Source: a virus. Taken from it: a DNA stretch of 42,132 nucleotides. The stretch's first letter is position 1; each line of letters opens with the position of its first letter. The notes under the pieces are model-generated. The model was not told where the DNA came from, ran no database searches, and saw nothing but the letters and a program-made list of their open reading frames with translations. Made by a program: the position numbers and the translations under genes. The stretch is from the IMG/VR virus record IMGVR_UViG_3300022745_000065, positions 1 to 42,132 of that record. One strand, written 5' to 3'. Of the stretch, positions 18,411-24,076 are shown one piece after another.

Positions 18411-19484
18411 ATGGTTACCCAGTATAGCGGATGGGTCGGCGGCGGCGTAAAGGGCCGCATTCGTTGCGATCACACAGTGACGTACACGGCAGACCGTACC
18501 CAAGCCATTTACGATGGAAAACTCTATCTCGAAGTAGACAACTATATTTCAGACTCAGTAAACTCCTGGGCTGTTGGTGGAAACGATGGCGCCCATAGCG
18601 GCGTTAACCTCCCGGTTGTGTTTGGTGCCGGCGGAGGTCTCAAACTTGTATGGGCGTTCAACTTCCAGTTGTATGGTGATGGCGCAGTAGGCCTTTCCGT
18701 ATCCGGACTTGAGGCCGTTGGAGTCACTGTCGGTGGTACGTTTGCTCTTGACGGGGGGAACCTAGCACCATATTTGACGAATACCAATTACGCTCCTATT
18801 GACGTGGATGTGACTGCTTCTAGTTTCGTTATCTCCGGCATCGCCGCAAATGGTAACGGGACTGCTCTTAACAACGTCCAGATGGAGGTTAACACCTCCG
18901 CCAGTGACGTAGGCGCGTCATATTTCGGGCCTGGTACGTATAGCGACGCCACCGCTACAGGACTCACTCCCAACACGACATACTACTATCGTATCCGGGT
19001 CCACAACGCAGGCGGGTATTGGTCTGCGTGGGGTCCATGGAAGACTGTCAAGACTGGTAGTGCTGCGCCCCATGCCCCCGACGAGTCTTGGAGTATTTCG
19101 AGAATCAGGCAAACGTCGTTCGAGACGACCAAGCCTACTGTCTCGGATGACGGCGGACTTGCCGTTGATAAGTTCAGAATTCGAGTAAATACTAGTATGA
19201 CTGAGTCTCAAGTCGGAGTTATTGACACCGAGTTCAATCCTGGGGACCCTGCTCCATTTCTTGTTCAGGGTCTGGCTCCGCTCACGACATACTACGCCCG
19301 TATTCAGGCTAGAAACCCCAATGGGTATGGGCCGCCTACCGCATGGAAATCATTCACTACCCTAGAAGGTGCTTGGGTCAACGTCGCTGGCGTTTGGAAA
19401 CCAGCGATTATCTACGTCAACGTTGGCGGAGTTTGGAAGATTGCCACTCGATACAATAACGTCGATGGCACTTGGAAACAGTAG
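18411..19484 (+). CDS. Minor tail protein with fibronectin type III domains
   Basis: A 357-residue beta-rich protein. After a ~125-residue N-terminal domain come two FN3-like domains; each ends in the pattern LTPNTTYYYRIRVHNAGG / LAPLTTYYARIQARNPNG. The C-terminus has repeated W(V/K)-NV-GVWK units (AWVNVAGVWKPA, VNVGGVWKIA, NNVDGTWKQ), often found at phage fibre ends. No clear Shine-Dalgarno is seen, so translation is probably coupled to the gene before. Confidence 0.8.
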   Translation: MVTQYSGWVGGGVKGRIRCDHTVTYTADRTQAIYDGKLYLEVDNYISDSVNSWAVGGNDGAHSGVNLPVVFGAGGGLKLVWAFNFQLYGDGAVGLSVSGLEAVGVTVGGTFALDGGNLAPYLTNTNYAPIDVDVTASSFVISGIAANGNGTALNNVQMEVNTSASDVGASYFGPGTYSDATATGLTPNTTYYYRIRVHNAGGYWSAWGPWKTVKTGSAAPHAPDESWSISRIRQTSFETTKPTVSDDGGLAVDKFRIRVNTSMTESQVGVIDTEFNPGDPAPFLVQGLAPLTTYYARIQARNPNGYGPPTAWKSFTTLEGAWVNVAGVWKPAIIYVNVGGVWKIATRYNNVDGTWKQ

Positions 19485-19495
19485 AGAGGATAATC

Positions 19496-19876
19496 ATGAG
19501 CAACACAACTGGAGATCACGAAGTTCCCGGCACTGCGCCGGTCAAGAACCCGTGGCTTACGGACTCGGCGTACACCATCCTCGAGTGGGTGGCGCGTGTC
19601 CTGCTCCCTGCTCTTGCGACGCTATATTTGGCGCTCGCAACTCTCTGGCATTTCCCTGGTGGACCTGAAGTCGTCGGCACAATCGTTGCCCTCGACACCT
19701 TCCTCGGTGTATTCATCGGATTTGCACAGAAGTCTTACGACGCTTCGGATGCAGCGTACAATGGGTCAATCACGGCTGTGCCTGGTACGGACGGTACTGC
19801 TCTGACTGATCTTGTTCTGGACAAGGACCCTGCGGATCTTAGTAAGATCGTCCTCAAGGTCAATACTGCTTCTTAG
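19496..19876 (+). CDS. Holin-like membrane protein
   Basis: ATG 19496 is chosen, with AGAGGA 6 nt upstream; 126 residues. Two hydrophobic segments (ILEWVARVLLPALATLYLALATLW and VVGTIVALDTFLGVFIGFA) with a short loop fit a small holin following the tail genes. The C-terminal ~55 residues are soluble and charged. No endolysin is adjacent, so the call rests on topology and position. Confidence 0.6.
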   Translation: MSNTTGDHEVPGTAPVKNPWLTDSAYTILEWVARVLLPALATLYLALATLWHFPGGPEVVGTIVALDTFLGVFIGFAQKSYDASDAAYNGSITAVPGTDGTALTDLVLDKDPADLSKIVLKVNTAS

Positions 19877-19883
19877 TTAGAGT

Positions 19884-19915
19884 TCGCACTATAAACAAGG
19901 ATTATAGTGAGACCT
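19884..19915 (+). promoter_or_regulatory. Promoter, TCGCAC variant
   Basis: TCGCAC at 19884, AAACAA, and TATAGT at 19903 followed by GAGACC. Same 19-nt offset as the main promoter family. First promoter after the late genes. Confidence 0.7.
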
Positions 19916-19930
19916 AACAAAGGAGTTTGT

Positions 19931-20209
19931 ATGTTTCAGAAGCCCCAAACAAGTTCGCTAAACGCGGAAATCGAAAGGGTTCTTCAGTACATGGAGACCA
20001 TCGACCCTTCCGAGGGTAACTACGACGACGTCGTCAACAGCCTGTCCAAGCTGCACGCACTCAAGGTTGCAGAAACCAAGAAGCGCATCAGCCCCGATAC
20101 CTGGTTGACCGTCGGCGCACACCTCGTCGGAATCGTCCTGGTACTACAGTACGAGAGAACCCAGATCATCCCGCGCACCGCGATGACTTTCGTCCAAAAG
20201 CTTCGGTAA
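19931..20209 (+). CDS. Small membrane-anchored protein, unknown function
   Basis: Start at ATG 19931 (AAAGGAG upstream) rather than GTG 19907; 92 residues. A helical, charged N-terminal part (LNAEIERVLQYMETIDPSEG) is followed by one hydrophobic segment (WLTVGAHLVGIVLVLQY). It is the first gene of the promoter-terminator cassette region, with its own promoter and terminator. Confidence 0.75.
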   Translation: MFQKPQTSSLNAEIERVLQYMETIDPSEGNYDDVVNSLSKLHALKVAETKKRISPDTWLTVGAHLVGIVLVLQYERTQIIPRTAMTFVQKLR

Positions 20210-20232
20210 CATCCTACCCGAGAAAGGACTAA

Positions 20233-20264
20233 AAACTCTAAGCCCCACAAGGGTTTAGAGTTTT
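20233..20264 (+). terminator. Rho-independent terminator
   Basis: AAACTCTAA and CCC pair with GGG and TTAGAGTTT around a CACAA loop, followed by TTTT. Confidence 0.85.
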
Positions 20265-20267
20265 GCC

Positions 20268-20297
20268 TCGCGTAGTAAACAGTGGTTGTAATGAGAC
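20268..20297 (+). promoter_or_regulatory. Promoter, TCGCGT family
   Basis: TCGCGT at 20268, AAACAG, TGTAAT at 20287, then GAGACCC. A TTGCCT at 20263 could serve as a -35 with an 18-bp spacer. Confidence 0.75.
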
Positions 20298-20318
20298 CCC
20301 TACTACGAAAGGACCACC

Positions 20319-20528
20319 ATGTATAAGGACGTTGCGTATTACGAAGCGCGCGGCTTGTCAGTCGATGATCACTTCGAGGTCGCAGGAACGATGTATCGAA
20401 TCAGTTCTCTCGAAAGAGATGACTTCGGTCGAACTACCATCGAAGCCTACGACCCGAACAACCACATCACCAACAAGATCGTGCTCTACGTGAAGAACAA
20501 CACCCGATTCCTGGTCTTCAACCAGTAG
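20319..20528 (+). CDS. Small protein, unknown function
   Basis: A 69-residue soluble protein, probably a small beta barrel (HFEVAGTMYRISSLERDDFG, TIEAYDPNNH, KIVLYVKNNTRFLVF). It has a GAAAGGA site, its own promoter at 20268 and a terminator at 20537. Not recognised. Confidence 0.75.
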   Translation: MYKDVAYYEARGLSVDDHFEVAGTMYRISSLERDDFGRTTIEAYDPNNHITNKIVLYVKNNTRFLVFNQ

Positions 20529-20536
20529 TCCCCAGG

Positions 20537-20564
20537 CTAGGACCCCCACAAGGGTTCTAGTCTT
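20537..20564 (+). terminator. Rho-independent terminator
   Basis: CTAGGACCC pairs with GGGTTCTAG (one G-T) around CCACAA, followed by TCTTT. Confidence 0.8.
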
Positions 20565-20594
20565 TCGCGTGGAAAACACTGATTAGTATGAGAC
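20565..20594 (+). promoter_or_regulatory. Promoter, TCGCGT family
   Basis: TCGCGT at 20565, GAAAACA, TAGTAT at 20584, then GAGACCC. It abuts the preceding terminator. Confidence 0.75.
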
Positions 20595-20618
20595 CCCCTA
20601 TACTAAGAAAGGTTAGCC

Positions 20619-20873
20619 ATGAGTATCGAAAATCTTAACCAGAAAATCATCGAAAATGCGATGATCGTTCAGGACGCATCAAACCTCTTCATTCTAGCAC
20701 AGGAGGCCGAAGCCAAGACAAGCGCTGAAAAGCGCCTAGTCGAAGACTCGGCCCATGTGATCAGAACGCAGAGCAGGATGCTGAATGACCTCATCGAAGC
20801 ATATCTTCGCCAAGGCGATTTGCTGGATAACATCTACGAGAAAATCAATAGCCTACCTCTTATTAAAGAGTAG
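20619..20873 (+). CDS. Small helical protein, unknown function
   Basis: An 84-residue protein, almost all helix with heptad character (ENLNQKIIENAMIVQDASNL ... EAEAKTSAEKRL ... QSRMLNDLIEAYLRQGDLL), so it is probably a coiled coil. AAAGG site, private promoter at 20565 and terminator at 20883. Not recognised. Confidence 0.75.
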   Translation: MSIENLNQKIIENAMIVQDASNLFILAQEAEAKTSAEKRLVEDSAHVIRTQSRMLNDLIEAYLRQGDLLDNIYEKINSLPLIKE

Positions 20874-20882
20874 TCTACCCAG

Positions 20883-20912
20883 CCCTATATCCCTACAAGG
20901 ATTTAGGGTTTT
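20883..20912 (+). terminator. Rho-independent terminator
   Basis: CCCTATATCC pairs with GGATTTAGGG around CTACAA, followed by TTTT. Confidence 0.85.
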
Positions 20913-20915
20913 GTC

Positions 20916-20945
20916 TCGCGTGGAAAACAACTCATATAATGAGAC
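20916..20945 (+). promoter_or_regulatory. Promoter, TCGCGT family
   Basis: TCGCGT at 20916, GAAAACAA, perfect TATAAT at 20935, then GAGACCC. Confidence 0.8.
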
Positions 20946-20966
20946 CCCTACCACGAAAGGATCACC

Positions 20967-21197
20967 ATGTTTAAAGCATTCTTCTTCAAGAAGTACCTTG
21001 TCGTTACAGAAGGAATCCTCCCACTCATTCCTGACGGAAAAACCGATTGGAAAACTCGTAAGGCAATTAGTTGCCTCAACCAGTTCTTCAACGACAATCC
21101 AGAAGCACTTGAGCCTGGAGTGTACCTTGTTGAAACGTACTTCGAACTTCCTTCGACGAAGCTTGTCTTCGACGTGTATCAATTCGCGTCCCGGTAA
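20967..21197 (+). CDS. Small protein, unknown function
   Basis: A 76-residue protein with a basic, aromatic N-terminus (FKAFFFKKYLVVTEGILP) and a mixed alpha/beta rest. It has a GAAAGGA site and its own promoter and terminator. No family recognised. Confidence 0.7.
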   Translation: MFKAFFFKKYLVVTEGILPLIPDGKTDWKTRKAISCLNQFFNDNPEALEPGVYLVETYFELPSTKLVFDVYQFASR

Positions 21198-21204
21198 GTC
21201 CCAG

Positions 21205-21235
21205 CCCTAAGTCACTTACAAGGATTTAGGGTTTT
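21205..21235 (+). terminator. Rho-independent terminator
   Basis: CCCTAA pairs with TTAGGG across a 15-nt loop, followed by TTTT. Weaker than its relatives. Confidence 0.7.
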
Positions 21236-21238
21236 GTC

Positions 21239-21268
21239 TCGCGTGGAAAACAATCCATATAATGAGAC
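21239..21268 (+). promoter_or_regulatory. Promoter, TCGCGT family
   Basis: TCGCGT at 21239, GAAAACAA, TATAAT at 21258, then GAGACCC. Nearly identical to the copy at 20916. Confidence 0.8.
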
Positions 21269-21290
21269 CCACACAGAAAGGAATACGACC

Positions 21291-21488
21291 ATGTCCTACG
21301 CCCAGTTCAAGACCAAACTCGAGAACAAGCGCAAGGAGGTTCGTCCCCTACTCGTACCCGCCAGTACGCTCTGCCTACTCCTAGGCATCAGCTTCCTCTA
21401 CGGTAAGAGTAAGGGCACGAGCTACGTCCTCGTCAACGCTCCCGTCCAGGAGAAGAACGAAGCTAAGCTTGTCGTCACCGCTGAGTGA
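21291..21488 (+). CDS. Small single-pass membrane protein
   Basis: Start at ATG 21291 (GAAAGGA upstream); 65 residues. A basic N-terminus (FKTKLENKRKEVRP) precedes a hydrophobic segment (LLVPASTLCLLLGISFLYG). A longer frame from 21234 would run through the promoter, so I reject it. Function unknown. Confidence 0.7.
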   Translation: MSYAQFKTKLENKRKEVRPLLVPASTLCLLLGISFLYGKSKGTSYVLVNAPVQEKNEAKLVVTAE

Positions 21489-21494
21489 TCCACT

Positions 21495-21523
21495 CCTCAA
21501 GCCCCCACAAGGGTTTGAGGTTT
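21495..21523 (+). terminator. Rho-independent terminator
   Basis: CCTCAA and CCC pair with GGG and TTGAGG around a CACAA loop; followed only by TTT before the next promoter. Confidence 0.75.
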
Positions 21524-21552
21524 CGCGTTGAAAACAAGGAGTATAATAAGAT
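21523..21552 (+). promoter_or_regulatory. Promoter, TCGCGT family, of an orphan cassette
   Basis: TCGCGT at 21523, GAAAACAA, TATAAT at 21542, then AAGATAC in place of the usual GAGACCC. It drives a transcript with only a two-codon frame. Confidence 0.75.
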
Positions 21553-21569
21553 ACTACCGAAAGGAAACT

Positions 21570-21578
21570 ATGAAGTAG
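21570..21578 (+). other. Two-codon ORF (Met-Lys-stop) in a complete expression cassette
   Basis: A GAAAGGA site is followed by ATG AAG TAG and then, after 8 nt, a perfect terminator at 21587. With the promoter at 21523, the transcript would be only about 60 nt. It may be the relic of a deleted small gene, or a small RNA. Confidence 0.5.
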
Positions 21579-21586
21579 CATCCCTA

Positions 21587-21612
21587 CCTAAGCTTACAAG
21601 GCTTAGGTTTTT
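21587..21612 (+). terminator. Rho-independent terminator
   Basis: CCTAAGC pairs perfectly with GCTTAGG around TTACAAG, followed by TTTTT. Confidence 0.85.
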
Positions 21613-21633
21613 CTGAAAATACCCCGGGGGTTT

Positions 21634-21663
21634 TCGCGTAAAAAACAACCCTTAGTATGAGAC
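21634..21663 (+). promoter_or_regulatory. Promoter, TCGCGT family
   Basis: TCGCGT at 21634, AAAAACAA, TAGTAT at 21653, then GAGACACCC. Confidence 0.75.
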
Positions 21664-21683
21664 ACCCTACAAAAGGAGCCACC

Positions 21684-21869
21684 ATGAACTGGAAGCAAAT
21701 CAAGACTTCCGCCCAAATTCAGATCGAGCAGAACCCGCTCGGTGCAGCCGTCATCGCCGGAGCCCTGCTTCTCGCAGGAGCCCGAGTGATGCAGGCAAAC
21801 ACCGAAAGGCAGAACGCAAAGGTCTGGAAGAAGGAAGTTGAACGCCGAACCATCATGGGAACCAAGTAG
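21684..21869 (+). CDS. Small single-pass membrane protein
   Basis: ATG 21684 has AAAAGGAG upstream; 61 residues. It has a hydrophobic Ala-rich segment (LGAAVIAGALLLAGARVM) between a basic N-terminus and a charged tail (KVWKKEVERRTIMGTK). Private promoter and terminator. Function unknown. Confidence 0.7.
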   Translation: MNWKQIKTSAQIQIEQNPLGAAVIAGALLLAGARVMQANTERQNAKVWKKEVERRTIMGTK

Positions 21870-21878
21870 TTCTCACTG

Positions 21879-21911
21879 CCCTAAGCCCCCCTCACAAGGG
21901 TTTAGGGTTTT
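21879..21911 (+). terminator. Rho-independent terminator
   Basis: CCCTAA and CCC pair with GGG and TTAGGG, followed by TTTT. Confidence 0.85.
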
Positions 21912-21915
21912 CCTT

Positions 21916-21945
21916 TCGCGTAGAAAACAGTGGTTGTAATGAGAC
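21916..21945 (+). promoter_or_regulatory. Promoter, TCGCGT family
   Basis: TCGCGT at 21916, GAAAACAG, TGTAAT at 21935, then GAGACCC. Confidence 0.75.
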
Positions 21946-21966
21946 CCCTACTAAGAAAGGAATGTC

Positions 21967-22077
21967 ATGCACAAATATGGCGTCATGAACTTCATCCTCG
22001 ATGCTGTCATGGTCCTCCTCACCGGAGGCCTGTGGTTCATCTGGATCTTCGTTCGTGAAATGCGACGTTTCCGCTAA
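21967..22077 (+). CDS. 36-residue membrane protein
   Basis: ATG 21967 follows AAGAAAGGA. The product is essentially one membrane helix (MNFILDAVMVLLTGGLWFI) ending WIFVREMRRFR. The C-terminal GLWFIWIFVREMRR matches the end of the protein at 22593, so the two are paralogues. Its own promoter at 21916 and terminator at 22099 support it as a real gene. Confidence 0.7.
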   Translation: MHKYGVMNFILDAVMVLLTGGLWFIWIFVREMRRFR

Positions 22078-22098
22078 CATCCTCTTAACGAGATCAAG

Positions 22099-22126
22099 TC
22101 CCAGCCCGCAAGGGTTTGGGATTTTT
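22099..22126 (+). terminator. Rho-independent terminator
   Basis: TCCCA and CCC pair with GGG and TGGGA around GCAA, followed by TTTTT. Confidence 0.85.
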
Positions 22127-22128
22127 CT

Positions 22129-22158
22129 TCGCGTAGAAATCAAGGCTTAGTATGAGAA
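22129..22158 (+). promoter_or_regulatory. Promoter, TCGCGT family, of a gene-less cassette
   Basis: TCGCGT at 22129, GAAATCAA, TAGTAT at 22148, then GAGAAGG. A terminator follows at 22195 with no credible gene between. Confidence 0.7.
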
Positions 22159-22226
22159 GGTTCCATACTCCCTATGGATTTGAGAACCGGATAACCCTAC
22201 TGCCCCCGAAAGGGGGTTTAGGTTTT
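22157..22226 (+). ncRNA. Candidate ~70-nt small RNA between promoter and terminator
   Basis: The transcript would begin near 22157. GGTTC (22159) can pair with GAACC (22183), and the 3' end is a strong GNRA-capped terminator. The only reading frame begins inside the -10 element and has no ribosome site. I infer a small RNA; expression is unproven. Confidence 0.45.
22195..22226 (+). terminator. Rho-independent terminator
   Basis: CCTA and CCCCC pair with GGGGG and TAGG around a GAAA tetraloop, followed by TTTT. Confidence 0.85.
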
Positions 22227-22230
22227 GACC

Positions 22231-22260
22231 TCGCGTAGAAAACAAGGATAGTAATGAGAA
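22231..22260 (+). promoter_or_regulatory. Promoter, TCGCGT family
   Basis: TCGCGT at 22231, GAAAACAA, AGTAAT at 22250, then GAGAAG. TTGACC lies just upstream at 22225. Confidence 0.7.
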
Positions 22261-22343
22261 GAAGACAGCCATGTCCCAGAAGATCCCCTCGGATCTGACA
22301 CTTCTCTTTTCTTTTGTCCTCGACCATATTCTAAGGAGAAGTC

Positions 22344-22583
22344 ATGCCCAAGGCAATGCTCATTACCGCGTCCAACATCCTCAAGGTCTCCACCATCGCC
22401 GACTGGGACCTGGGGCACGACGCCTCGCTCACTGGCCATTGGTATGTCCAGGATGTCCAGTTCCCCCACGGATACGTGGATCAGGCCATCGTCACTCCCC
22501 AGACGTTCGACGCCACTTTTAAGATCCCCGATAGTTTCGTTGGTGACCCGGAGCAGAATCTCATCCTCGTAGACTACAAGTAA
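22344..22583 (+). CDS. Small soluble protein, unknown function
   Basis: 79 residues, with AAGGAG 7 nt upstream of ATG. Mixed beta/alpha (KAMLITASNILKVSTIADWD, GHWYVQDVQFPHGYVDQAIV). It starts a tight run of small genes to 23426 driven by the promoter at 22231, with a ~75-nt leader. Not recognised. Confidence 0.75.
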   Translation: MPKAMLITASNILKVSTIADWDLGHDASLTGHWYVQDVQFPHGYVDQAIVTPQTFDATFKIPDSFVGDPEQNLILVDYK

Positions 22584-22592
22584 GGAGATATG

Positions 22593-22733
22593 ATGGACCG
22601 CTATATCTTCGTCAGCAGCCGGCCCGTACGTCGCTACGGGTTCTTCAGTTTCATTTTCGACCTATTCATGATCTGCATCACCGCAGGTCTGTGGCTCATC
22701 TGGATCTTCATTCGGGAGATGCGGAGACTGTAA
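22593..22733 (+). CDS. 46-residue membrane protein, paralogue of the 21967 product
   Basis: Two adjacent ATGs (22590, 22593); AAGGAG at 22582 fits the second better. One hydrophobic helix (FIFDLFMICITAGLWLIWIF) ends IREMRRL, matching the C-terminus of the 21967 product. The stop overlaps the next start (TAATG). Confidence 0.7.
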   Translation: MDRYIFVSSRPVRRYGFFSFIFDLFMICITAGLWLIWIFIREMRRL

Positions 22734-22885
22734 TGAAGAAGATCACCATGTGTCGTCGATGCGGAGCCCCTCGAGACCCGGCTAGCATCGACAGAGAAAA
22801 GTGTCCGTGGTGTAGGTACGACCCTACTATCAACGCCAAGCAAAGGCGCGCAGAAAAGCGTGCCGAAGAGAGGAAGAAGCCATGA
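22733..22885 (+). CDS. Small zinc-ribbon protein
   Basis: 50 residues. CRRCG and CPWC pairs, 18 residues apart, form a likely zinc ribbon. The C-terminus is a charged helix ending EKRAEERKKP, encoded by a 29-bp sequence repeated exactly at the end of the next gene. TAATG coupling upstream and ATGA coupling downstream place it in an operon. Confidence 0.7.
   Translation: MKKITMCRRCGAPRDPASIDREKCPWCRYDPTINAKQRRAEKRAEERKKP
22853..22881 (+). repeat. 29-bp direct repeat, copy 1
   Basis: Identical to 23005-23033. Both copies encode the same C-terminal tail EKRAEERKKP immediately before the stop. Confidence 0.95.
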
Positions 22886-23037
22886 TTCACGATCTAATCA
22901 TGATCGTTATCGGAATGGTTCTCGGTTCCGTAGGATCGCTTTGGTTCATGCTTAGCCATGGATCAGATGTCGCCAACAAGATGACGAAGATTGCGGACGA
23001 CATGGAAAAGCGTGCCGAAGAGAGGAAGAAGCCGTGA
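22882..23037 (+). CDS. Small membrane protein sharing a C-terminal tail with its neighbour
   Basis: 51 residues, ATGA overlap with the gene before. A hydrophobic segment (LIMIVIGMVLGSVGSLWFML) is followed by a charged helix ending EKRAEERKKP, identical to the zinc-ribbon protein. The spanin or lysis role sometimes held by such proteins is not supported here. Confidence 0.65.
   Translation: MIHDLIMIVIGMVLGSVGSLWFMLSHGSDVANKMTKIADDMEKRAEERKKP
23005..23033 (+). repeat. 29-bp direct repeat, copy 2
   Basis: Second exact copy of the sequence at 22853-22881, ending at the GTGA start-stop overlap with the next gene. Confidence 0.95.
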
Positions 23038-23426
23038 CATACGCCAGAGTAAAGCAGCATATCAAAGACCATAAAGAACTCTATATTGGTCTTGGCATCG
23101 GAGTAGGCCTCGCGGGAATAACAGCTCTTATAATGAGAACCCATTCAGGATCAACTATCCTCCGTGACACTGTCGTGGAGGCCCAGCGTGACATTGTCGT
23201 GCTGGGGAAGAACGCGACTTTGAATAAGGTTTCTTATTTTGACTCCCTGCGACAAGGTCCGCCCTCTTGGGTTGTTCGTTGCCTAGAAACAGGACAGGTT
23301 TTTACTTCGCAAAGAGCAGCAGCACTTGCAATGGATTTGTCAGAAGCAAATCTTTCGCAGCATCTTAACGGAGTAAGAGACCACGTCAATAACTTTCATT
23401 TTGAGCGTATCTGTCTCGCGGCATAA
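23034..23426 (+). CDS. Membrane protein with NUMOD1-like C-terminal domain
   Basis: GTG start overlapping the preceding stop; 130 residues. A membrane segment (LYIGLGIGVGLAGITALIM) is followed by a C-terminal module (WVVRCLETGQVFTSQRAAAL, then MDLSEANLSQHLNG) that resembles the NUMOD1-type helix-turn-helix repeat found beside homing nucleases. No nuclease domain is present. Pairing such a DNA-binding-type module with a membrane anchor is unusual. Its last codons overlap the promoter at 23416. Confidence 0.65.
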   Translation: MTYARVKQHIKDHKELYIGLGIGVGLAGITALIMRTHSGSTILRDTVVEAQRDIVVLGKNATLNKVSYFDSLRQGPPSWVVRCLETGQVFTSQRAAALAMDLSEANLSQHLNGVRDHVNNFHFERICLAA

Positions 23427-23445
23427 ACAGCTCATACAATAAGAA
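23416..23445 (+). promoter_or_regulatory. Promoter, TCGCGG variant, at the end of a gene
   Basis: TCGCGG at 23416, ATAAACAG, TACAAT at 23435 at the family's 19-nt offset, then AAGAAAC. It would transcribe the dyad-repeat array and the gene at 23714. Confidence 0.55.
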
Positions 23446-23453
23446 ACAACCAA

Positions 23454-23660
23454 GCTTCTTGTGCATACAGGAAGCCGTCGATAAAACTTGTGCACACAGG
23501 TTCGGCGCAATTTGTTTCTTGTATCTGACTCATTAGCCATGGAACTTCCGTGACTACCCAGAATGGAATTTCCGTGCTGGGGCAAAGAGTTACATATAAA
23601 AACAACCAATGCGGACGTGCATACGACCAAATTAGTAGTGCGGACGTGCATACGACCAAA
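23454..23660 (+). repeat. Array of paired dyad repeats (iteron or operator-like)
   Basis: Four copies of GTGCAYAC (23461, 23490, 23617, 23646) form two pairs each 29 bp apart; each sits in a small inverted repeat. Between the pairs lie two GGAANTTCC dyads (23541 and 23565). The last pair is a 22-bp exact repeat (23610-23631, 23639-23660). TTGTGCACA at 23489 differs by one base from the actinobacterial DnaA box TTGTCCACA. No protein is encoded here. Candidate origin, operator array or RNA hairpins. Confidence 0.7.
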
Positions 23661-23713
23661 CTACAGGTTGTTTAACCTTTTCGTAACTATCGCAAAGGAG
23701 TAGCGAGCGCAGC

Positions 23714-23965
23714 ATGAGCGATATTGTCGAGTACCCAGTAACTCCGGAAGACGCAAAGTGGTTGTTCGAGCATTTCATGCTTACCGAGTTCGATATCAAA
23801 AACGTCCCGAACGAGCCGAACATGAGGCAGATCTCAGAGAAAGCCTGGGAGAAGATTCCTTTGGGGTATCGTCCTTGCACTTGGTGCGGCAAGATCATGG
23901 ACTTCCAGACAGACCCGAATACCAAAGACACCTGCATGGACTGCACATCTCCGGAAGGACTATAG
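23714..23965 (+). CDS. Small zinc-binding protein, unknown function
   Basis: 83 residues. A helical N-terminal half (TPEDAKWLFEHFMLTEFDIK) precedes a CTWCG ... CMDC zinc ribbon. AAAGGAG lies about 14 nt upstream of the ATG, a long spacing. It is the first gene after the dyad array. Confidence 0.7.
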   Translation: MSDIVEYPVTPEDAKWLFEHFMLTEFDIKNVPNEPNMRQISEKAWEKIPLGYRPCTWCGKIMDFQTDPNTKDTCMDCTSPEGL

Positions 23966-24076
23966 ATGTACTACACCGAGATTGATGGGGTGCTATATCT
24001 TGTCAAACCCCAAAACGATCAAGACACAGAAGAGTTCTTCAAAGCCGTAGAGGAGGCACGCAATGACTTTGATTGA
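23966..24076 (+). CDS. 36-residue coupled protein
   Basis: ATG immediately follows the preceding TAG. The sequence YYTEIDGVLYLVKPQNDQDT, then EEFFKAVEEARNDFD, looks like a small beta-alpha unit. Its 3' end contains the GAGGAGG ribosome site of the next gene and overlaps that gene by 14 bp, so translational coupling is likely. Confidence 0.6.
   Translation: MYYTEIDGVLYLVKPQNDQDTEEFFKAVEEARNDFD

Noticed and set aside
22271-22522. 83-codon frame starting shortly after the promoter at 22231
   Set aside because: No good ribosome site, and its second half is an Arg/His/Pro-rich shadow of the better supported gene at 22344.
23454-23660. CRISPR array
   Set aside because: Repeats come in different pairs, are palindromic and do not form a regular repeat-spacer series; no cas genes are present.
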